Shown one piece after another: positions 34,419-43,213 of a DNA stretch of 64,000 nt. Origin of the DNA: Synergistaceae bacterium. Lineage in GTDB: Bacteria > Synergistota > Synergistia > Synergistales > Aminobacteriaceae. The position numbers were made by a program, and so were the translations under genes. Every line of letters begins with the position of its first letter. The stretch's first letter is position 1. The notes under the pieces are model-generated. The model was given only the letters and a program-made list of their open reading frames with translations, was not told the DNA's origin and made no database searches. Location of the stretch: assembly GCA_018436785.1 (NCBI GenBank), contig JAHDKR010000048.1:1-64000 (forward strand), given 5' to 3'.

Positions 34419-35300
34419 TTGGCAACGCTGATACAGCAGATCATCAACGGCCTCTCGCTTGGATCGGTCTACGCACTCATTGCCGTGGGATACTCTCTGG
34501 TGTATTCCGTCCTCCTCTTCTCCAACTTCGCCCACGGAGGCTTTCTTGTAATCGGCGGTTATATCTGCTACGCTGCGCTTCGTACTTTTAACATCGGAAT
34601 ATGGATGGCGGGTGCGCTTTCTCTGGTAGGAGCGGGAGCGGCGGCCATTCTCACGGAACGGCTCGCCTATCGCCCGATCCGCGAACGCACCAATGTGACT
34701 CTTTATCTTCTTATTGCCTCGATGGGAATGAGCATTGTCATCGAAAATATCTTTGTCATTGTGGCGGGAGGACGTTTCCGCGCTCTTCCTCCGGTGATCC
34801 CGACCACGCCGGTGAACTTTTTCGGTCTTGCCACTACAAGCGCGTTCGATCTTCTTTCCCTTGTTTCGGCTGTTGTTTTCCTCGGCGCATTGCAGCTCTT
34901 CCTGTCGAAGACCCGATGGGGGCTTGCCATAAGGGCTGCTGCGTATGATCTTCGAACTGCCGGCCTCATGGGAGTGAACGTCAATCGCTTGATCTCCATC
35001 GTCTTCTTCGTCGCGGGAGCGCTCGCTGCCGTGGGAGGAATTTTCCTCTCCGTCCGCTACACACTGTACCCCCAGCTGGGCGCAATCACAATCAAGGCAT
35101 TTGTAGCGGCTGTTATCGGCGGTCTTGGTTCCCTTCCCGGCGCCGTGGTGGGCAGCCTCATCCTCGGGCTTGCGGAGATGCTCACGGCCGGTTTCATATC
35201 CAGCCAGATGCGCGACCTCGTCGTCTTTTCCCTGCTGGTCGTCACGTTGCTTGTCAAGCCTACCGGGCTTTTCGGCAAGAGCGTCAGCGAGAAAGTGTAG
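34419..35300 (+). CDS. livH: Branched-chain amino-acid ABC transporter permease LivH
   Basis: A 293-residue inner-membrane permease with about eight hydrophobic segments. It starts at TTG 34419, giving MATLIQQIINGLSLGSVYALIAVGYSLVYS in outline, which is the standard LivH opening; AAAGGGGTG lies 8 bases upstream. An ATG at 34359 is in frame but sits inside the intercistronic hairpin without a ribosome site. Family landmarks are the FAHGGFLVIGGYI region, AIRAAAYDLRTAGLMGVNV (the cytoplasmic coupling loop) and IGGLGSLPGAVVGSLILG. It pairs with LivM to form the channel for amino acids delivered by the binding protein. Confidence 0.93.
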   Translation: MATLIQQIINGLSLGSVYALIAVGYSLVYSVLLFSNFAHGGFLVIGGYICYAALRTFNIGIWMAGALSLVGAGAAAILTERLAYRPIRERTNVTLYLLIASMGMSIVIENIFVIVAGGRFRALPPVIPTTPVNFFGLATTSAFDLLSLVSAVVFLGALQLFLSKTRWGLAIRAAAYDLRTAGLMGVNVNRLISIVFFVAGALAAVGGIFLSVRYTLYPQLGAITIKAFVAAVIGGLGSLPGAVVGSLILGLAEMLTAGFISSQMRDLVVFSLLVVTLLVKPTGLFGKSVSEKV

Positions 35301-35313
35301 GTGAGCGAAGACC

Positions 35314-36165
35314 ATGTCAGGTTATGCGGAAGGTATTATCATTCTTTTGTGCATCAACGCAATCGCAGCCATGGGAGTCTCTCTCCTCACAGGATTCACG
35401 GGCATATTCTCTTTGGGGCATGCTGCGTATATGGCGCTCGGAGCCTATACGTCGGCGATTCTTACAGTACAGCACGGCGTCCATTTCTTCCCCGCGATTC
35501 TTCTCGGCGGAGTGGTGGCTGTCGCCCTTGCCTACTTTATCGGCGTTCCGACGCTCAGACTCATGGGCGACTACTACGCTATAGCCTCCATCGGCCTTGG
35601 TGAGGCCATCAGACTTATCCTTGAAAACTGGCAGTCTGTGACGCGGGGAGCCCGAGGGTATCCGGGGATCGATCCGTACACCTCGCTGCCTATCGCAGTC
35701 GGGTTTTTCGTCATACTGGCCATTTTCATGTTCAACCTTATCAACAGCCGTTTCGGGAGAGCATGCAAAGCCTGCCGGGACGACTACATCGCCTCGTCGC
35801 TGCTTGGGTTCAACACCGCGCGAATCAGAGTTGTCAGTCTTATGATTTCGGCTTTCTACTGCGGTGTCGCCGGAGCGCTTCTCGGTGGTTTTCTTTCTTT
35901 CATTCAGCCGGTCATGTTCGACATGCTCAAGTCGACAGAATTGACAGCGGTCGTCGTCTTCGGAGGCCTCGGGTCAATGAGCGGCTGCATCCTGGGAACG
36001 GCGGTCATCACGTTGGTTACCGAGCTTTTCCGTCCTATCTCCCAGTACCGGATGCTTATTTACGGGGCTGTCCTCGTGATCATCATGGTTCTTCGTCCGG
36101 AGGGTATCATGGGCAACCGTGAGCTTCTCTCCTGGATTAAGGATCCTTTCGGGAGGCGGTCGTGA
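35314..36165 (+). CDS. livM: Branched-chain amino-acid ABC transporter permease LivM
   Basis: A 283-residue inner-membrane permease, second subunit of the liv channel. It shows [25 protein letters not shown] at the start (in outline), [26 protein letters not shown], the coupling loop [24 protein letters not shown] and [20 protein letters not shown]. It is near the short end of the family, without the N-terminal extension of the E. coli protein. It starts 13 bases after livH; its stop overlaps the livG start by one base. Confidence 0.93.
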   Translation: MSGYAEGIIILLCINAIAAMGVSLLTGFTGIFSLGHAAYMALGAYTSAILTVQHGVHFFPAILLGGVVAVALAYFIGVPTLRLMGDYYAIASIGLGEAIRLILENWQSVTRGARGYPGIDPYTSLPIAVGFFVILAIFMFNLINSRFGRACKACRDDYIASSLLGFNTARIRVVSLMISAFYCGVAGALLGGFLSFIQPVMFDMLKSTELTAVVVFGGLGSMSGCILGTAVITLVTELFRPISQYRMLIYGAVLVIIMVLRPEGIMGNRELLSWIKDPFGRRS

Positions 36166-36938
36166 TGAGCGCGATCTTCGAACTTTCCGGCGTTACAAAG
36201 AACTTCGGCGGCGTGCGCGCTGTGAGCGAAATGTCCTTTTCAATTCCGGAGGGCGAGCTGGCAGGCCTTATGGGACCGAACGGAGCGGGCAAGACTACGA
36301 TCTTCAATCTTGTAACCGGCGTCTACGATCCCGACGAGGGGTCGATTCTCTTCCGCGGTGAGAACCTGGTTCCTTTGAAGACGTTCGACATTGTCCACAA
36401 AGGGATTGCCAGAACCTTTCAGAACCTGCGGCTGTTTCAGCGTTCCTCGGTTCTGGAGAATGTCATGACCGCTGCGCAGCAGCATGTCCCCTACACCTTC
36501 TTCGAGGGAATGACGCACCTCGGACGGTGGCGGAGCAAAGAGAGCGACATACGGAAGAAGAGCATGGAACTGCTCGAAAGGGTTGGACTCGCCGACAGAG
36601 CGAACCAGGCTGCGGGGACGCTCCCTTACGGACACCAGCGGCGTCTGGAGATTGCCCGTGCGCTCGCGCTGGACCCGAAATTGCTGCTGCTTGACGAGCC
36701 TGCGGCCGGAATGAACGCCGAAGAGGTTCTCTCGCTGAACTCTTTGATCCGGTCCATTCACACGGATTTCAAACTGACGATCCTCGTCATAGAACATCAC
36801 ATGGATCTCATCATGGAGATCTGCCCCCATATCGTGTGTATGAACTTCGGCGCGAAGATCGCCGAAGGAACGCCGGATGAGATCCAGAACCATCCGGAAG
36901 TTCTCAAGGCGTATCTCGGAGAGGAGGAAGAGGAATGA
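36165..36938 (+). CDS. livG: Branched-chain amino-acid ABC transporter ATPase LivG
   Basis: A 257-residue ABC ATPase. Walker A is GPNGAGKTT, the signature is [15 protein letters not shown] in the LivG style, Walker B is [11 protein letters not shown], and the switch His is in [13 protein letters not shown]. The ATG at 36165 overlaps the livM stop by one base and has GGGAGG 8 bases before it; a GTG one codon upstream is less likely. It powers transport with LivF. The 3' end overlaps livF by four bases (ATGA), showing translational coupling. Confidence 0.94.
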   Translation: MSAIFELSGVTKNFGGVRAVSEMSFSIPEGELAGLMGPNGAGKTTIFNLVTGVYDPDEGSILFRGENLVPLKTFDIVHKGIARTFQNLRLFQRSSVLENVMTAAQQHVPYTFFEGMTHLGRWRSKESDIRKKSMELLERVGLADRANQAAGTLPYGHQRRLEIARALALDPKLLLLDEPAAGMNAEEVLSLNSLIRSIHTDFKLTILVIEHHMDLIMEICPHIVCMNFGAKIAEGTPDEIQNHPEVLKAYLGEEEEE

Positions 36939-37705
36939 GCGACGCGGTTATGAACGAGAAAAAAGCCCTCCTCGAAGTCCATGACCTCCACGTGAGCTAC
37001 GGCGCCATCAAGGCTCTCTCCGGAGTCTCTCTGAAGGTGTTCGAAGGCGAGATCGTCAGCGTCATCGGTTCGAACGGCGCGGGCAAATCTACGCTGATGA
37101 ATGCTATCATGGGTATGGTGCGGCGAGAAAAAGGAGAAATCCTTCTTGGCGACGTAAAGCTTGACTCGAGAAGTTTCAGGGTGGTACAGCAGGGGATTTC
37201 GCTCAGCCCCGAGGGCCGCAAGGTCTTCGCCCCTCTCACTGTTCTGGAAAACTTGAAGATGGGAGCTTTCCCTCGGGGAAATGACAGTAAAGTCGAAGAA
37301 GACTATGAATGGGTCTTCTCCCTTTTTCCCCGTCTGAAGGAGCGGATTAGCCAATACGCGGGCACGCTTTCGGGAGGAGAACAGCAGATGCTCGCCATCG
37401 GCAGGGCGCTCATGTCCCGTCCGAAGGTGCTCCTCCTTGACGAGCCTTCGCTCGGACTTGCCCCCATTATCATCAAGGATATCTTCAAAGAGCTGCGCAG
37501 GATTAATAACGAAGGAGTCACAATCCTGCTGGTTGAACAGAACGCCCGCCAGGCTCTTCTGCTCTCAAATCGCGGCTATGTGATTCAGACCGGGCGTCTG
37601 GTCACGGAAGGTCCCTCGGAGGAACTTCTTGCGAATGCGGACATCAAGGCGGCCTATCTCGGCGGGGGCCACGCGAAGGGGAAGACGACCCAAGCGCTTG
37701 CCTGA
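36935..37705 (+). CDS. livF: Branched-chain amino-acid ABC transporter ATPase LivF
   Basis: A 256-residue ABC ATPase, last gene of the liv operon. It has Walker A GSNGAGKST, signature LSGGEQQMLAIGRAL, Walker B VLLLDEPSLGLAP and the H-loop replaced by the LivF-typical VEQNARQAL. It starts within the last codons of livG. A strong terminator follows 28 bases after the stop, so the operon ends here. Confidence 0.94.
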   Translation: MSDAVMNEKKALLEVHDLHVSYGAIKALSGVSLKVFEGEIVSVIGSNGAGKSTLMNAIMGMVRREKGEILLGDVKLDSRSFRVVQQGISLSPEGRKVFAPLTVLENLKMGAFPRGNDSKVEEDYEWVFSLFPRLKERISQYAGTLSGGEQQMLAIGRALMSRPKVLLLDEPSLGLAPIIIKDIFKELRRINNEGVTILLVEQNARQALLLSNRGYVIQTGRLVTEGPSEELLANADIKAAYLGGGHAKGKTTQALA

Positions 37706-37732
37706 TCCTTGCGCTCTCGCTGAATTTACGAG

Positions 37733-37769
37733 AAACACCCGGTCTCTCCGGAAGACCGGGTGTTTTTTT
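37733..37769 (+). terminator. Rho-independent terminator of the liv operon
   Basis: A 13-bp perfect stem (37733-37745 with 37753-37765), 7-base loop, then a T-run to 37769. Confidence 0.9.
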
Positions 37770-37780
37770 CGATAATAAAC

Positions 37781-37809
37781 TTGACAAAAATAGTAGGATA
37801 TAGTACTCT
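37781..37809 (+). promoter_or_regulatory. Candidate promoter of the iron-sulfur cluster operon
   Basis: TTGACA (37781-37786) and a weak TACTCT (37804-37809) with a 17-base spacer. The poor -10 suggests dependence on regulation. The region around 37790-37810 is a plausible place for binding by the Rrf2-family product of the next gene, but I cannot define an operator. Confidence 0.45.
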
Positions 37810-37835
37810 GTCGTCAGTTCAGAGCAGGGGAAGTG

Positions 37836-38297
37836 ATGGCAATTAAACTCTCGACAAAAACTCGCTATGGTCTTCGCGCCTTGCTCTATATGGCTGAAAG
37901 ATACGACGGTGAACGAACTGTGCCCGTCGGCGAGATCGCCAAGGAGCAGGAAGTTTCCGAAAAATACCTTGAGCAGCTTTTTCTCAAGCTCAGACGCAGC
38001 AACCTTATACAGAGCGTCCGGGGGGCGCAGGGCGGCTATATGCTCGGCAGGCCGCCCGAGGATATTACGATCGCATGTGTGGTGGATTCTCTTGAAGGGG
38101 ATATTACCTTTGCGGACTGTCTTTCGCCGGGCGGATGCAGAAATCAGGGTTCCTGCCCGACGCACGAACTCTGGAGCCGTTTGAAGGGAAGTATCGACGA
38201 GATCCTGGAAGATACCACGCTCGCGGATCTTCTAAAAAATTCAGCGACGAACCACGCCGGGGAAAAATCCGGCAAGGGAAGTTGTTCAAGCAAATAG
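37836..38297 (+). CDS. iscR: IscR-type Rrf2-family iron-sulfur regulator
   Basis: A 153-residue Rrf2-family transcription factor. The N-terminal winged helix is visible (LSTKTRYGLRALLYMAERY, IAKEQEVSEKYLEQLFLKLR, IQSVRGAQGGYMLGRPP). Three cysteines spaced C-x5-C-x5-C followed by PTHELW (CLSPGG, CRNQGS, CPTHELW) match the [2Fe-2S] site of IscR, including its histidine. It should sense cluster supply and control the adjacent cysteine desulfurase and scaffold genes. ATG 37836 follows AGGGG by 5 bases; a GTG one codon earlier is possible. The last 20 residues are Ser/Lys-rich and not conserved. nifS starts 16 bases downstream. Confidence 0.88.
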   Translation: MAIKLSTKTRYGLRALLYMAERYDGERTVPVGEIAKEQEVSEKYLEQLFLKLRRSNLIQSVRGAQGGYMLGRPPEDITIACVVDSLEGDITFADCLSPGGCRNQGSCPTHELWSRLKGSIDEILEDTTLADLLKNSATNHAGEKSGKGSCSSK

Positions 38298-38313
38298 AAG
38301 GGGGAAAAAAATA

Positions 38314-39507
38314 ATGTCCAGACAGGTCTATCTTGATTACGCCGCTACTACGTTTACTGCGCCGGAAGTCGTTTCCGCGATGACCCCGTACTTTACGCAG
38401 TCGTTCGGCAATCCTTCGTCGATCTATTCTTTTTCCGAGAGCAACCGCAAGGCTATGGGCATAGCAAGGCAGCAGGTGGCGGATGTGCTCGGCGCGGCGA
38501 AGGAAGAAATTTTTTTCACGAGCGGCGGCACTGAAGCCGATAACTGGGCTCTCAAAGGGGTAGCGTGGCGAAATCGTTCAAAGGGGAACCATGTTATTAC
38601 GACGAAGATCGAACATCATGCCGTGCTGCATACGGCACAGTTCCTTCAGGAGAACGGTTTTGAAGTGACGTACCTCGACGTGGACGCCGAAGGCAGGGTG
38701 CGTCTTGAGGACCTCAAAAATGCGGTGACCGAGAAGACAATACTTGTTTCGGTGATGTTTGCCAACAACGAAATCGGCACAATCCAACCTATAGCCGAGA
38801 TAGGCGCATTCTGCCGTGAGAAGGGAATCATCTTCCACACGGACGCGGTCCAGGCGGTGGCGCATGTCCCCATCGACGTGAAGGCGATGAATATCGACTT
38901 GCTCTCCCTTTCTGCGCATAAATTCTACGGTCCCAAGGGAGTCGGGGCGCTCTATGTCCGCAAGGGAATAAAGATTGACAACTTCATGCACGGAGGCGGT
39001 CAGGAGCGCGGAAAGCGTGCGACGACCGAGAACGTGGCGGGTATCGTAGGACTCGGCGCGGCAATCGAACTGACTGAGTCCAGGATGAAGGACGCGTCTT
39101 CCCGCGTCGGAAAGCTCCGTAACATGCTGATCGACGGTGTGATGAAGGTTATCCCTCATGCGAAGCTCAACGGCGCTCCAGTAAGCGAGCGGCTTCCGAA
39201 CAACTCGAATTTCAGCTTTATCGGGATCGAAGGCGAAACGCTTCTTCTCGACCTGGACGGGGCCGGTATCTACGCTTCCACCGGCAGCGCCTGTTCCTCC
39301 GGATCGCTGGATCCCTCGCACGTTCTCATGGCGATCGGCCTTTCCCATGAACAGGCGCACGGTTCGCTCCGTATGACGCTCGGGGAGGAGACTTCAGAAG
39401 AGGATATCCGCTATGTTCTCTCCGTGCTTCCGGCAATAGTAGAGCGCCGCCGCGCTATGTCGCCTCTCTGGGAAGACTTTCTGAAGAACACGCAAGGAGG
39501 GAAATAA
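38314..39507 (+). CDS. nifS: Cysteine desulfurase NifS/IscS
   Basis: A 397-residue class V PLP enzyme that removes sulfur from cysteine for iron-sulfur cluster assembly. Landmarks are VYLDYAATTFTAPEV, FTSGGTEADNWAL, IEHHAVLHTAQFL, NNEIGTIQPIAEIG, the PLP lysine in SLSAHKFYGPKGVGALY, and the persulfide cysteine in STGSACSSGSLDPSHVL. Length and order fit group I NifS/IscS. It lies between the IscR-type regulator and the NifU/IscU scaffold (4-base gap), forming a minimal ISC-type operon without HscAB or ferredoxin. Confidence 0.95.
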   Translation: MSRQVYLDYAATTFTAPEVVSAMTPYFTQSFGNPSSIYSFSESNRKAMGIARQQVADVLGAAKEEIFFTSGGTEADNWALKGVAWRNRSKGNHVITTKIEHHAVLHTAQFLQENGFEVTYLDVDAEGRVRLEDLKNAVTEKTILVSVMFANNEIGTIQPIAEIGAFCREKGIIFHTDAVQAVAHVPIDVKAMNIDLLSLSAHKFYGPKGVGALYVRKGIKIDNFMHGGGQERGKRATTENVAGIVGLGAAIELTESRMKDASSRVGKLRNMLIDGVMKVIPHAKLNGAPVSERLPNNSNFSFIGIEGETLLLDLDGAGIYASTGSACSSGSLDPSHVLMAIGLSHEQAHGSLRMTLGEETSEEDIRYVLSVLPAIVERRRAMSPLWEDFLKNTQGGK

Positions 39508-39511
39508 CGCT

Positions 39512-39937
39512 ATGTACAGCGAAAAAGTATTGGATCACTTTCAAAATCCGCGCAACGTCGGTGAAATCGAGAATCCGGACGGGGTAGGCAAGGCAGGAAA
39601 CCCCAAGTGCGGCGATATCATGAAAATATACCTCCGCGTGGAGAACGAAGTAATCACCGACATCAAGTTCAAGACGTTCGGCTGCGCCTCCGCGATCGCA
39701 TCTTCGAGCATGGCGACCGAGCTTGTGAAGGGACGGAATATCGACGAAGCGTGGAATCTTACGAACAGCGCAGTTGCAGAGGCCCTCGACGGACTGCCCC
39801 CTGTGAAGATGCACTGTTCCGTCCTCGCGGAAGAAGCCATTCACGCCGCAATCAACGACTATCGCAGACGGAAGGGGCTGCCTGTGCTCGAGGGTAAAGA
39901 GTACGATCACGAGCACGATCACGCTCATCAGCACTGA
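39512..39937 (+). CDS. nifU: NifU/IscU iron-sulfur scaffold
   Basis: A 141-residue scaffold protein on which NifS-derived sulfur and iron form a cluster. The three ligand cysteines are in GNPKCGDIMKIY, KTFGCASAIASSSMATEL and VKMHCSVLAEEAIHAA. Only the N-terminal U-type domain is present, with none of the extra domains of NifU proper. The tail is strikingly His-rich (EYDHEHDHAHQH) and could bind metal. It follows nifS by 4 bases, with GGAGG before the start. Confidence 0.94.
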   Translation: MYSEKVLDHFQNPRNVGEIENPDGVGKAGNPKCGDIMKIYLRVENEVITDIKFKTFGCASAIASSSMATELVKGRNIDEAWNLTNSAVAEALDGLPPVKMHCSVLAEEAIHAAINDYRRRKGLPVLEGKEYDHEHDHAHQH

Positions 39938-39940
39938 GCC

Positions 39941-40516
39941 GTGAACGGCGCTTTCAATCGCTGCCCGTGGCCGGGGACCGACCCCCTCTACGTCGCATAC
40001 CACGATGAGGAGTGGGGCGTTCCCGTCCGCGAGGACGCGACGCTTTTTGAATTTCTCCTATTGGAAGGCGCGCAGGCCGGTCTCTCCTGGATCACTGTCC
40101 TCCGGAAACGGGAAGCGTACAGGAGCGCGTTCGACGGTTTTGATCCGGAGATAATTGCCGGGTATGACGAACGAAAAATAGGCGAGCTGATGCGGAACGA
40201 GGGAATCATCCGGAACAAGCGGAAGATAGAGGGCGCCGTGAAAAACGCACGCGCCTTCCTCCGGATCAGGGATCGGAAAGGCTCTTTTTCGGCATACTTA
40301 TGGGATTTCCTCGACGGGGAGCCGATCGTCAACAGATGGAAAACCATGGAAGAAGTGCCTGCTGTGACCCCGCTCGCGGAGAAAGTAAGCGGGTGCATGA
40401 AAAAAGAGGGGTTCGTCTTCTTCGGTCCGGTGATTTGTTACGCGCATATGCAGGCTACGGGAATGGTGAACGATCACCTGACGAGCTGTTTTCGCCACCC
40501 CGAGTCGGGGTATTGA
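39941..40516 (+). CDS. tag: DNA-3-methyladenine glycosylase I
   Basis: A 191-residue Tag-type glycosylase that excises 3-methyladenine from alkylated DNA. RCPWPGTDPLYVAYHDEEWGVPV at the start (in outline) carries the zinc Cys and His; the matching distal His and Cys are in NDHLTSCFRHPE. The QAGLSWITVLRKREAYR and FGPVICYAHMQATGMVNDH regions are diagnostic. GTG 39941 is only 3 bases after the nifU stop, so the gene is the last of the iron-sulfur operon and is probably co-transcribed; the link is likely positional. Confidence 0.93.
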   Translation: MNGAFNRCPWPGTDPLYVAYHDEEWGVPVREDATLFEFLLLEGAQAGLSWITVLRKREAYRSAFDGFDPEIIAGYDERKIGELMRNEGIIRNKRKIEGAVKNARAFLRIRDRKGSFSAYLWDFLDGEPIVNRWKTMEEVPAVTPLAEKVSGCMKKEGFVFFGPVICYAHMQATGMVNDHLTSCFRHPESGY

Positions 40517-40576
40517 AGCGGGAAGGGATGACAGGATCGGGGGACGCTTCCGTCATTTTCCCGCTTCTTTTTAAGC

Positions 40577-40783
40577 CTAGCGAAGTCCTTCGAACGGGCC
40601 GCGCCACCGCATCTCCGTCTGTGAGAAGGAGGGTTCCGCAAGATCGGCCTTCCTTGAAGCGGAGAATCCTTCAAAGGGCCCTCTCCAACTGACCGAGAAC
40701 ATATCGTCGAGATGACGGTCATTTCTTCTGAAGACCTCTCTCTCTGTTTCCGTCGCCGCTGTGAATCCGTACTTTCCTGCCAT
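40577..40783 (-). CDS. Small protein with duplicated WRGPFEG peptide
   Basis: A predicted 68-residue protein, MAGKYGFTAATETER at the start and RWRGPFEGLR at the end. GGGAG lies 8 bases before ATG 40783. The heptapeptide WRGPFEG occurs twice (residues 33-39 and 60-66), the second at the very C-terminus. The two copies use different codons for five of the seven residues, so the peptide is conserved while the DNA is not; that argues for real translation and selection. No signal peptide or membrane segment. I know no family for it. It could be a binding-motif protein or a peptide precursor; no maturation enzyme is nearby. It overlaps a longer frame on the other strand that lacks support. Confidence 0.6.
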   Translation of the reverse strand: MAGKYGFTAATETEREVFRRNDRHLDDMFSVSWRGPFEGFSASRKADLAEPSFSQTEMRWRGPFEGLR

Positions 40784-40837
40784 TGTACACACTCCCTTCA
40801 AAATTATAAAAAGACGCAGAGTAAAAACACTTCCCAA

Positions 40838-40876
40838 TAAAAAAACCGGGGGCCTCCAGAAAGGCGGCCCCCGGTT
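40838..40876 (-). terminator. Terminator of the 33-residue peptide gene
   Basis: An 11-bp GC-rich stem (40844-40854 with 40866-40876). On the minus strand it is followed by TTTTTTATT. It lies 20 bases after the stop of the small hydrophobic peptide gene, supporting that gene as a real unit. Confidence 0.85.
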
Positions 40877-40895
40877 CCGGTTTTAGGTGTACGGC

Positions 40896-40997
40896 TTATG
40901 CGCCGAACCCACCGGAAGGGGGACCGCCGATAATGAGGAGTACGAGGACGAGTACAAGAACAGAAATACGAACCAAACTCAATCTCTGTGCATTCAT
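40896..40997 (-). CDS. 33-residue hydrophobic peptide
   Basis: A small gene for a 33-residue peptide: a basic start (MNAQRLSLVR), one strongly hydrophobic helix made of Ile, Ser, Val and Leu, and the tail GGPPSGGFGA. AGGAGG lies 7 bases before ATG 40997, and a strong minus-strand terminator follows the stop. The design is that of a one-pass small membrane protein. It could be a membrane regulator, a toxin-like peptide or an exported peptide. I recognise no family. It lies upstream of, and on the same strand as, the WRGPFEG protein gene, but the terminator separates them. Confidence 0.6.
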   Translation of the reverse strand: MNAQRLSLVRISVLVLVLVLLIIGGPPSGGFGA

Positions 40998-41249
40998 CAA
41001 AATGGCCTCCTTTCCGGTGAAGTGTCTGTCTGAATATTGATAGGGATGATACAGCCCCTGCGGTATCCTGTCAAGCATCTATTTCCAGACTTTTTACGTA
41101 AATTTACGTTCCCGGGGTGCAAAAGTAGGATTTGGGATGAAAAATGTGGGTACATCCGGAACGACACGCTCATTCCAAGCTTTCCAGAGCACGCTGTTCG
41201 GGAGTATAATTCCCTCTTGTTGTTTACTTATTTCTGCGAGGTGTTTCCT

Positions 41250-42467
41250 GTGGTGAATGGGTTCTTCGTCTTTTTTGTTTTTGCCGCCGTCTATCTGGGG
41301 ATGATCTTTGGGCGCTTTCCTCGCCTCGCGCTTGACCGCACCGGTATTGTCCTTTTGGGCGCAATCGTGCTTCTTGCCGCGGGAAAGGCGTCTCTCGAGG
41401 GCGGCCGCTCCGGGATCGACGTCCCCACAATTTTGCTCTTGTTCGGCTTTATGGTTATTTCGGCGCAGTTCCGTCTGGGAGGTTTCTACTCCGAGGTTTC
41501 CCGGCGCATAGGGGCTCTCGCGGCGCCTCCTTCGCTTATCATGGGGGCGGTCATCGGAGCTTCCGCTCTCATGTCGGCGCTCCTCACGAACGATGTGGTC
41601 TGTCTCGCCATGACGCCCGTTCTGGGGGCGGGGTGCATCCGCCGGGGGCTCAACCCTCTTCCTTTTTTCCTTGCGCTTGCGTGCGCCGCGAATATCGGTT
41701 CCGCGCTCACGCTCATCGGAAATCCGCAGAACATGCTCATCGGCCAGTATCTCTCGCTTCCTTTCGGCGGATATCTGCTCTTCGCCGCCTTCCCCGTGTT
41801 CCTGTCGCTGCTTTCACTCTGGGGGATCATGCTCTTCCTTTTCCGGGGACGCTGGACGCTCCAAATGGATGAGCAGCTGGTTGATGAGCGCTCCTTTGAT
41901 GCCTGGCAGACGTTGAAGGGGGGTGTCGTCCTGACGGTAGTCGTGGGCTTGTTTCTCTTCTCGACGCTTCCTCGTGATCTCACGGCGCTCGGCGCTGCGG
42001 GGGTCCTTCTGCTCAGCAGGAAGATGGCGTCGCGGCGGACCCTCGAAATAGTGGACTGGCAGCTTCTTCTCCTTTTCCTCGGCCTTTTCGTCGTCAATGC
42101 GGCGTTCGAGTCTGCCGGAGGTCTTCAGATTCTCAAAGAGTTCCTTGAATCAGCAGGGGTATCGCTTTCCTCTCCGGCCTGGCTTTACGGAGTGACGACA
42201 GTGCTCTCGAATCTTGTCTCCAATGTTCCGGCCGTCATGCTGCTGCTCCCACTTGTGCGCGACGTTCCGCAGGCCGGTTACATCCTTGCGGTGTCGAGCA
42301 CCTTCGCGGGAAATCTGCTGATCGTGGGGAGCATCGCCAACATCATCGTCGCAGGCGAAGCGGAGCGTATGGGGATTCCATTCGACTGGAAGCAGCACGC
42401 GCTCGTGGGAGTTCCGGTGACCCTGATCAGCCTTGCCGCCGGACTCGCCTGCCTCTGGCTTTTTTAA
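41250..42467 (+). CDS. ArsB/NhaD-superfamily ion transporter
   Basis: A 405-residue membrane protein with about eleven or twelve hydrophobic segments, of the ion-transporter superfamily that includes ArsB, NhaD and SLC13-type anion carriers. The pattern is LLLFGFMVISAQFRLGGFY, the pore hairpin SALLTNDVVCLAMTPV and its repeat-related half ALTLIGNPQNMLIGQYL, then VLSNLVSNVPAVMLLLPLV and AGNLLIVGSIANIIV in the second half. The twofold N-x-[VP] pore pattern is intact. The substrate (arsenite, Na+/H+, dicarboxylate) cannot be told; no arsR or arsC is near. GTG 41250 is chosen because GAGGTG lies 6 bases before it; GTG 41253 is also possible. Confidence 0.84.
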   Translation: MVNGFFVFFVFAAVYLGMIFGRFPRLALDRTGIVLLGAIVLLAAGKASLEGGRSGIDVPTILLLFGFMVISAQFRLGGFYSEVSRRIGALAAPPSLIMGAVIGASALMSALLTNDVVCLAMTPVLGAGCIRRGLNPLPFFLALACAANIGSALTLIGNPQNMLIGQYLSLPFGGYLLFAAFPVFLSLLSLWGIMLFLFRGRWTLQMDEQLVDERSFDAWQTLKGGVVLTVVVGLFLFSTLPRDLTALGAAGVLLLSRKMASRRTLEIVDWQLLLLFLGLFVVNAAFESAGGLQILKEFLESAGVSLSSPAWLYGVTTVLSNLVSNVPAVMLLLPLVRDVPQAGYILAVSSTFAGNLLIVGSIANIIVAGEAERMGIPFDWKQHALVGVPVTLISLAAGLACLWLF

Positions 42468-42521
42468 AAAATCGATATCATGAATACTCGTTGAATTGTC
42501 CATAGAATCAACTTTATTCCC

Positions 42522-42549
42522 TTGTCTTTTGATAGGAAAGTGGTATATT
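42522..42549 (+). promoter_or_regulatory. Promoter of the LysE-type gene
   Basis: TTGTCT (42522-42527) and TATATT (42544-42549) with a 16-base spacer, about 50 bases before the start codon. Confidence 0.6.
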
Positions 42550-42598
42550 GACGGGGTGACTTCCCGGAAGGCCCCCATTCTGGAAACGGAGGAGCAAG

Positions 42599-43213
42599 AT
42601 GGATCTCTCGATATTGTTCAGAGGCGTTGTTATCGGGTTTTCGATCGCCGCGCCTGTCGGTCCCATAGGAGTTTTATGTATCCGGCGCACGCTGACCGAA
42701 GGGCGTGCGTCAGGTCTTGTTTCAGGACTGGGCGCGGCGAGTGCGGATGCGGTGTACGGGTGTATCGCGGGCTTCGGCTTGACGTTTCTCTCGAACTTTC
42801 TGGTCAGCAGGCAGACGGAGCTTCGCCTTGCCGGAGGTCTTTTCCTGCTGTATCTGGCGGTCAAGACGTTTTTCGCACAGCCCGCACAAAAAGCGGCCGA
42901 GGTACGCGGACACGGCCTACTTGGGGCGTATCTCTCCACCTTGTTCCTGACGCTCACTAATCCGATGACGATTATTTCGTTCGCCGCCATATTTGCCGGA
43001 CTCGGACTGGCCGAAGGGAGCGGAAACTATATATCCGCCGGAGTACTCGTCCTCGGGGTGTTTGCGGGTTCAGCTCTCTGGTGGCTTCTTTTGAGCGGCG
43101 GCTTCGGCCTGTTCCGGGAGAAATTCACCGCCAGCGGTCTCAGATGGCTCAATAGGCTTTCCGGGACGATCATCGCGGTATTTGGTCTCATCGCGCTGTG
43201 GAGCGTTTTCTAG
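42599..43213 (+). CDS. LysE/RhtB-family amino-acid exporter
   Basis: A 204-residue membrane protein with about six hydrophobic segments. The family pattern is at the start: GVVIGFSIAAPVGPIGVLCIRRTLTEGRASGLVSGLGAASADAVYG in outline. SSTLFLTLTNPMTIISF-like sequence (STLFLTLTNPMTIISFAAIF) is the second conserved block. Members export lysine, threonine, homoserine or other amino acids and help avoid toxic build-up during peptide-rich growth. The start has GGAGGAGC upstream and its own promoter. Substrate not determined. Confidence 0.88.
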   Translation: MDLSILFRGVVIGFSIAAPVGPIGVLCIRRTLTEGRASGLVSGLGAASADAVYGCIAGFGLTFLSNFLVSRQTELRLAGGLFLLYLAVKTFFAQPAQKAAEVRGHGLLGAYLSTLFLTLTNPMTIISFAAIFAGLGLAEGSGNYISAGVLVLGVFAGSALWWLLLSGGFGLFREKFTASGLRWLNRLSGTIIAVFGLIALWSVF

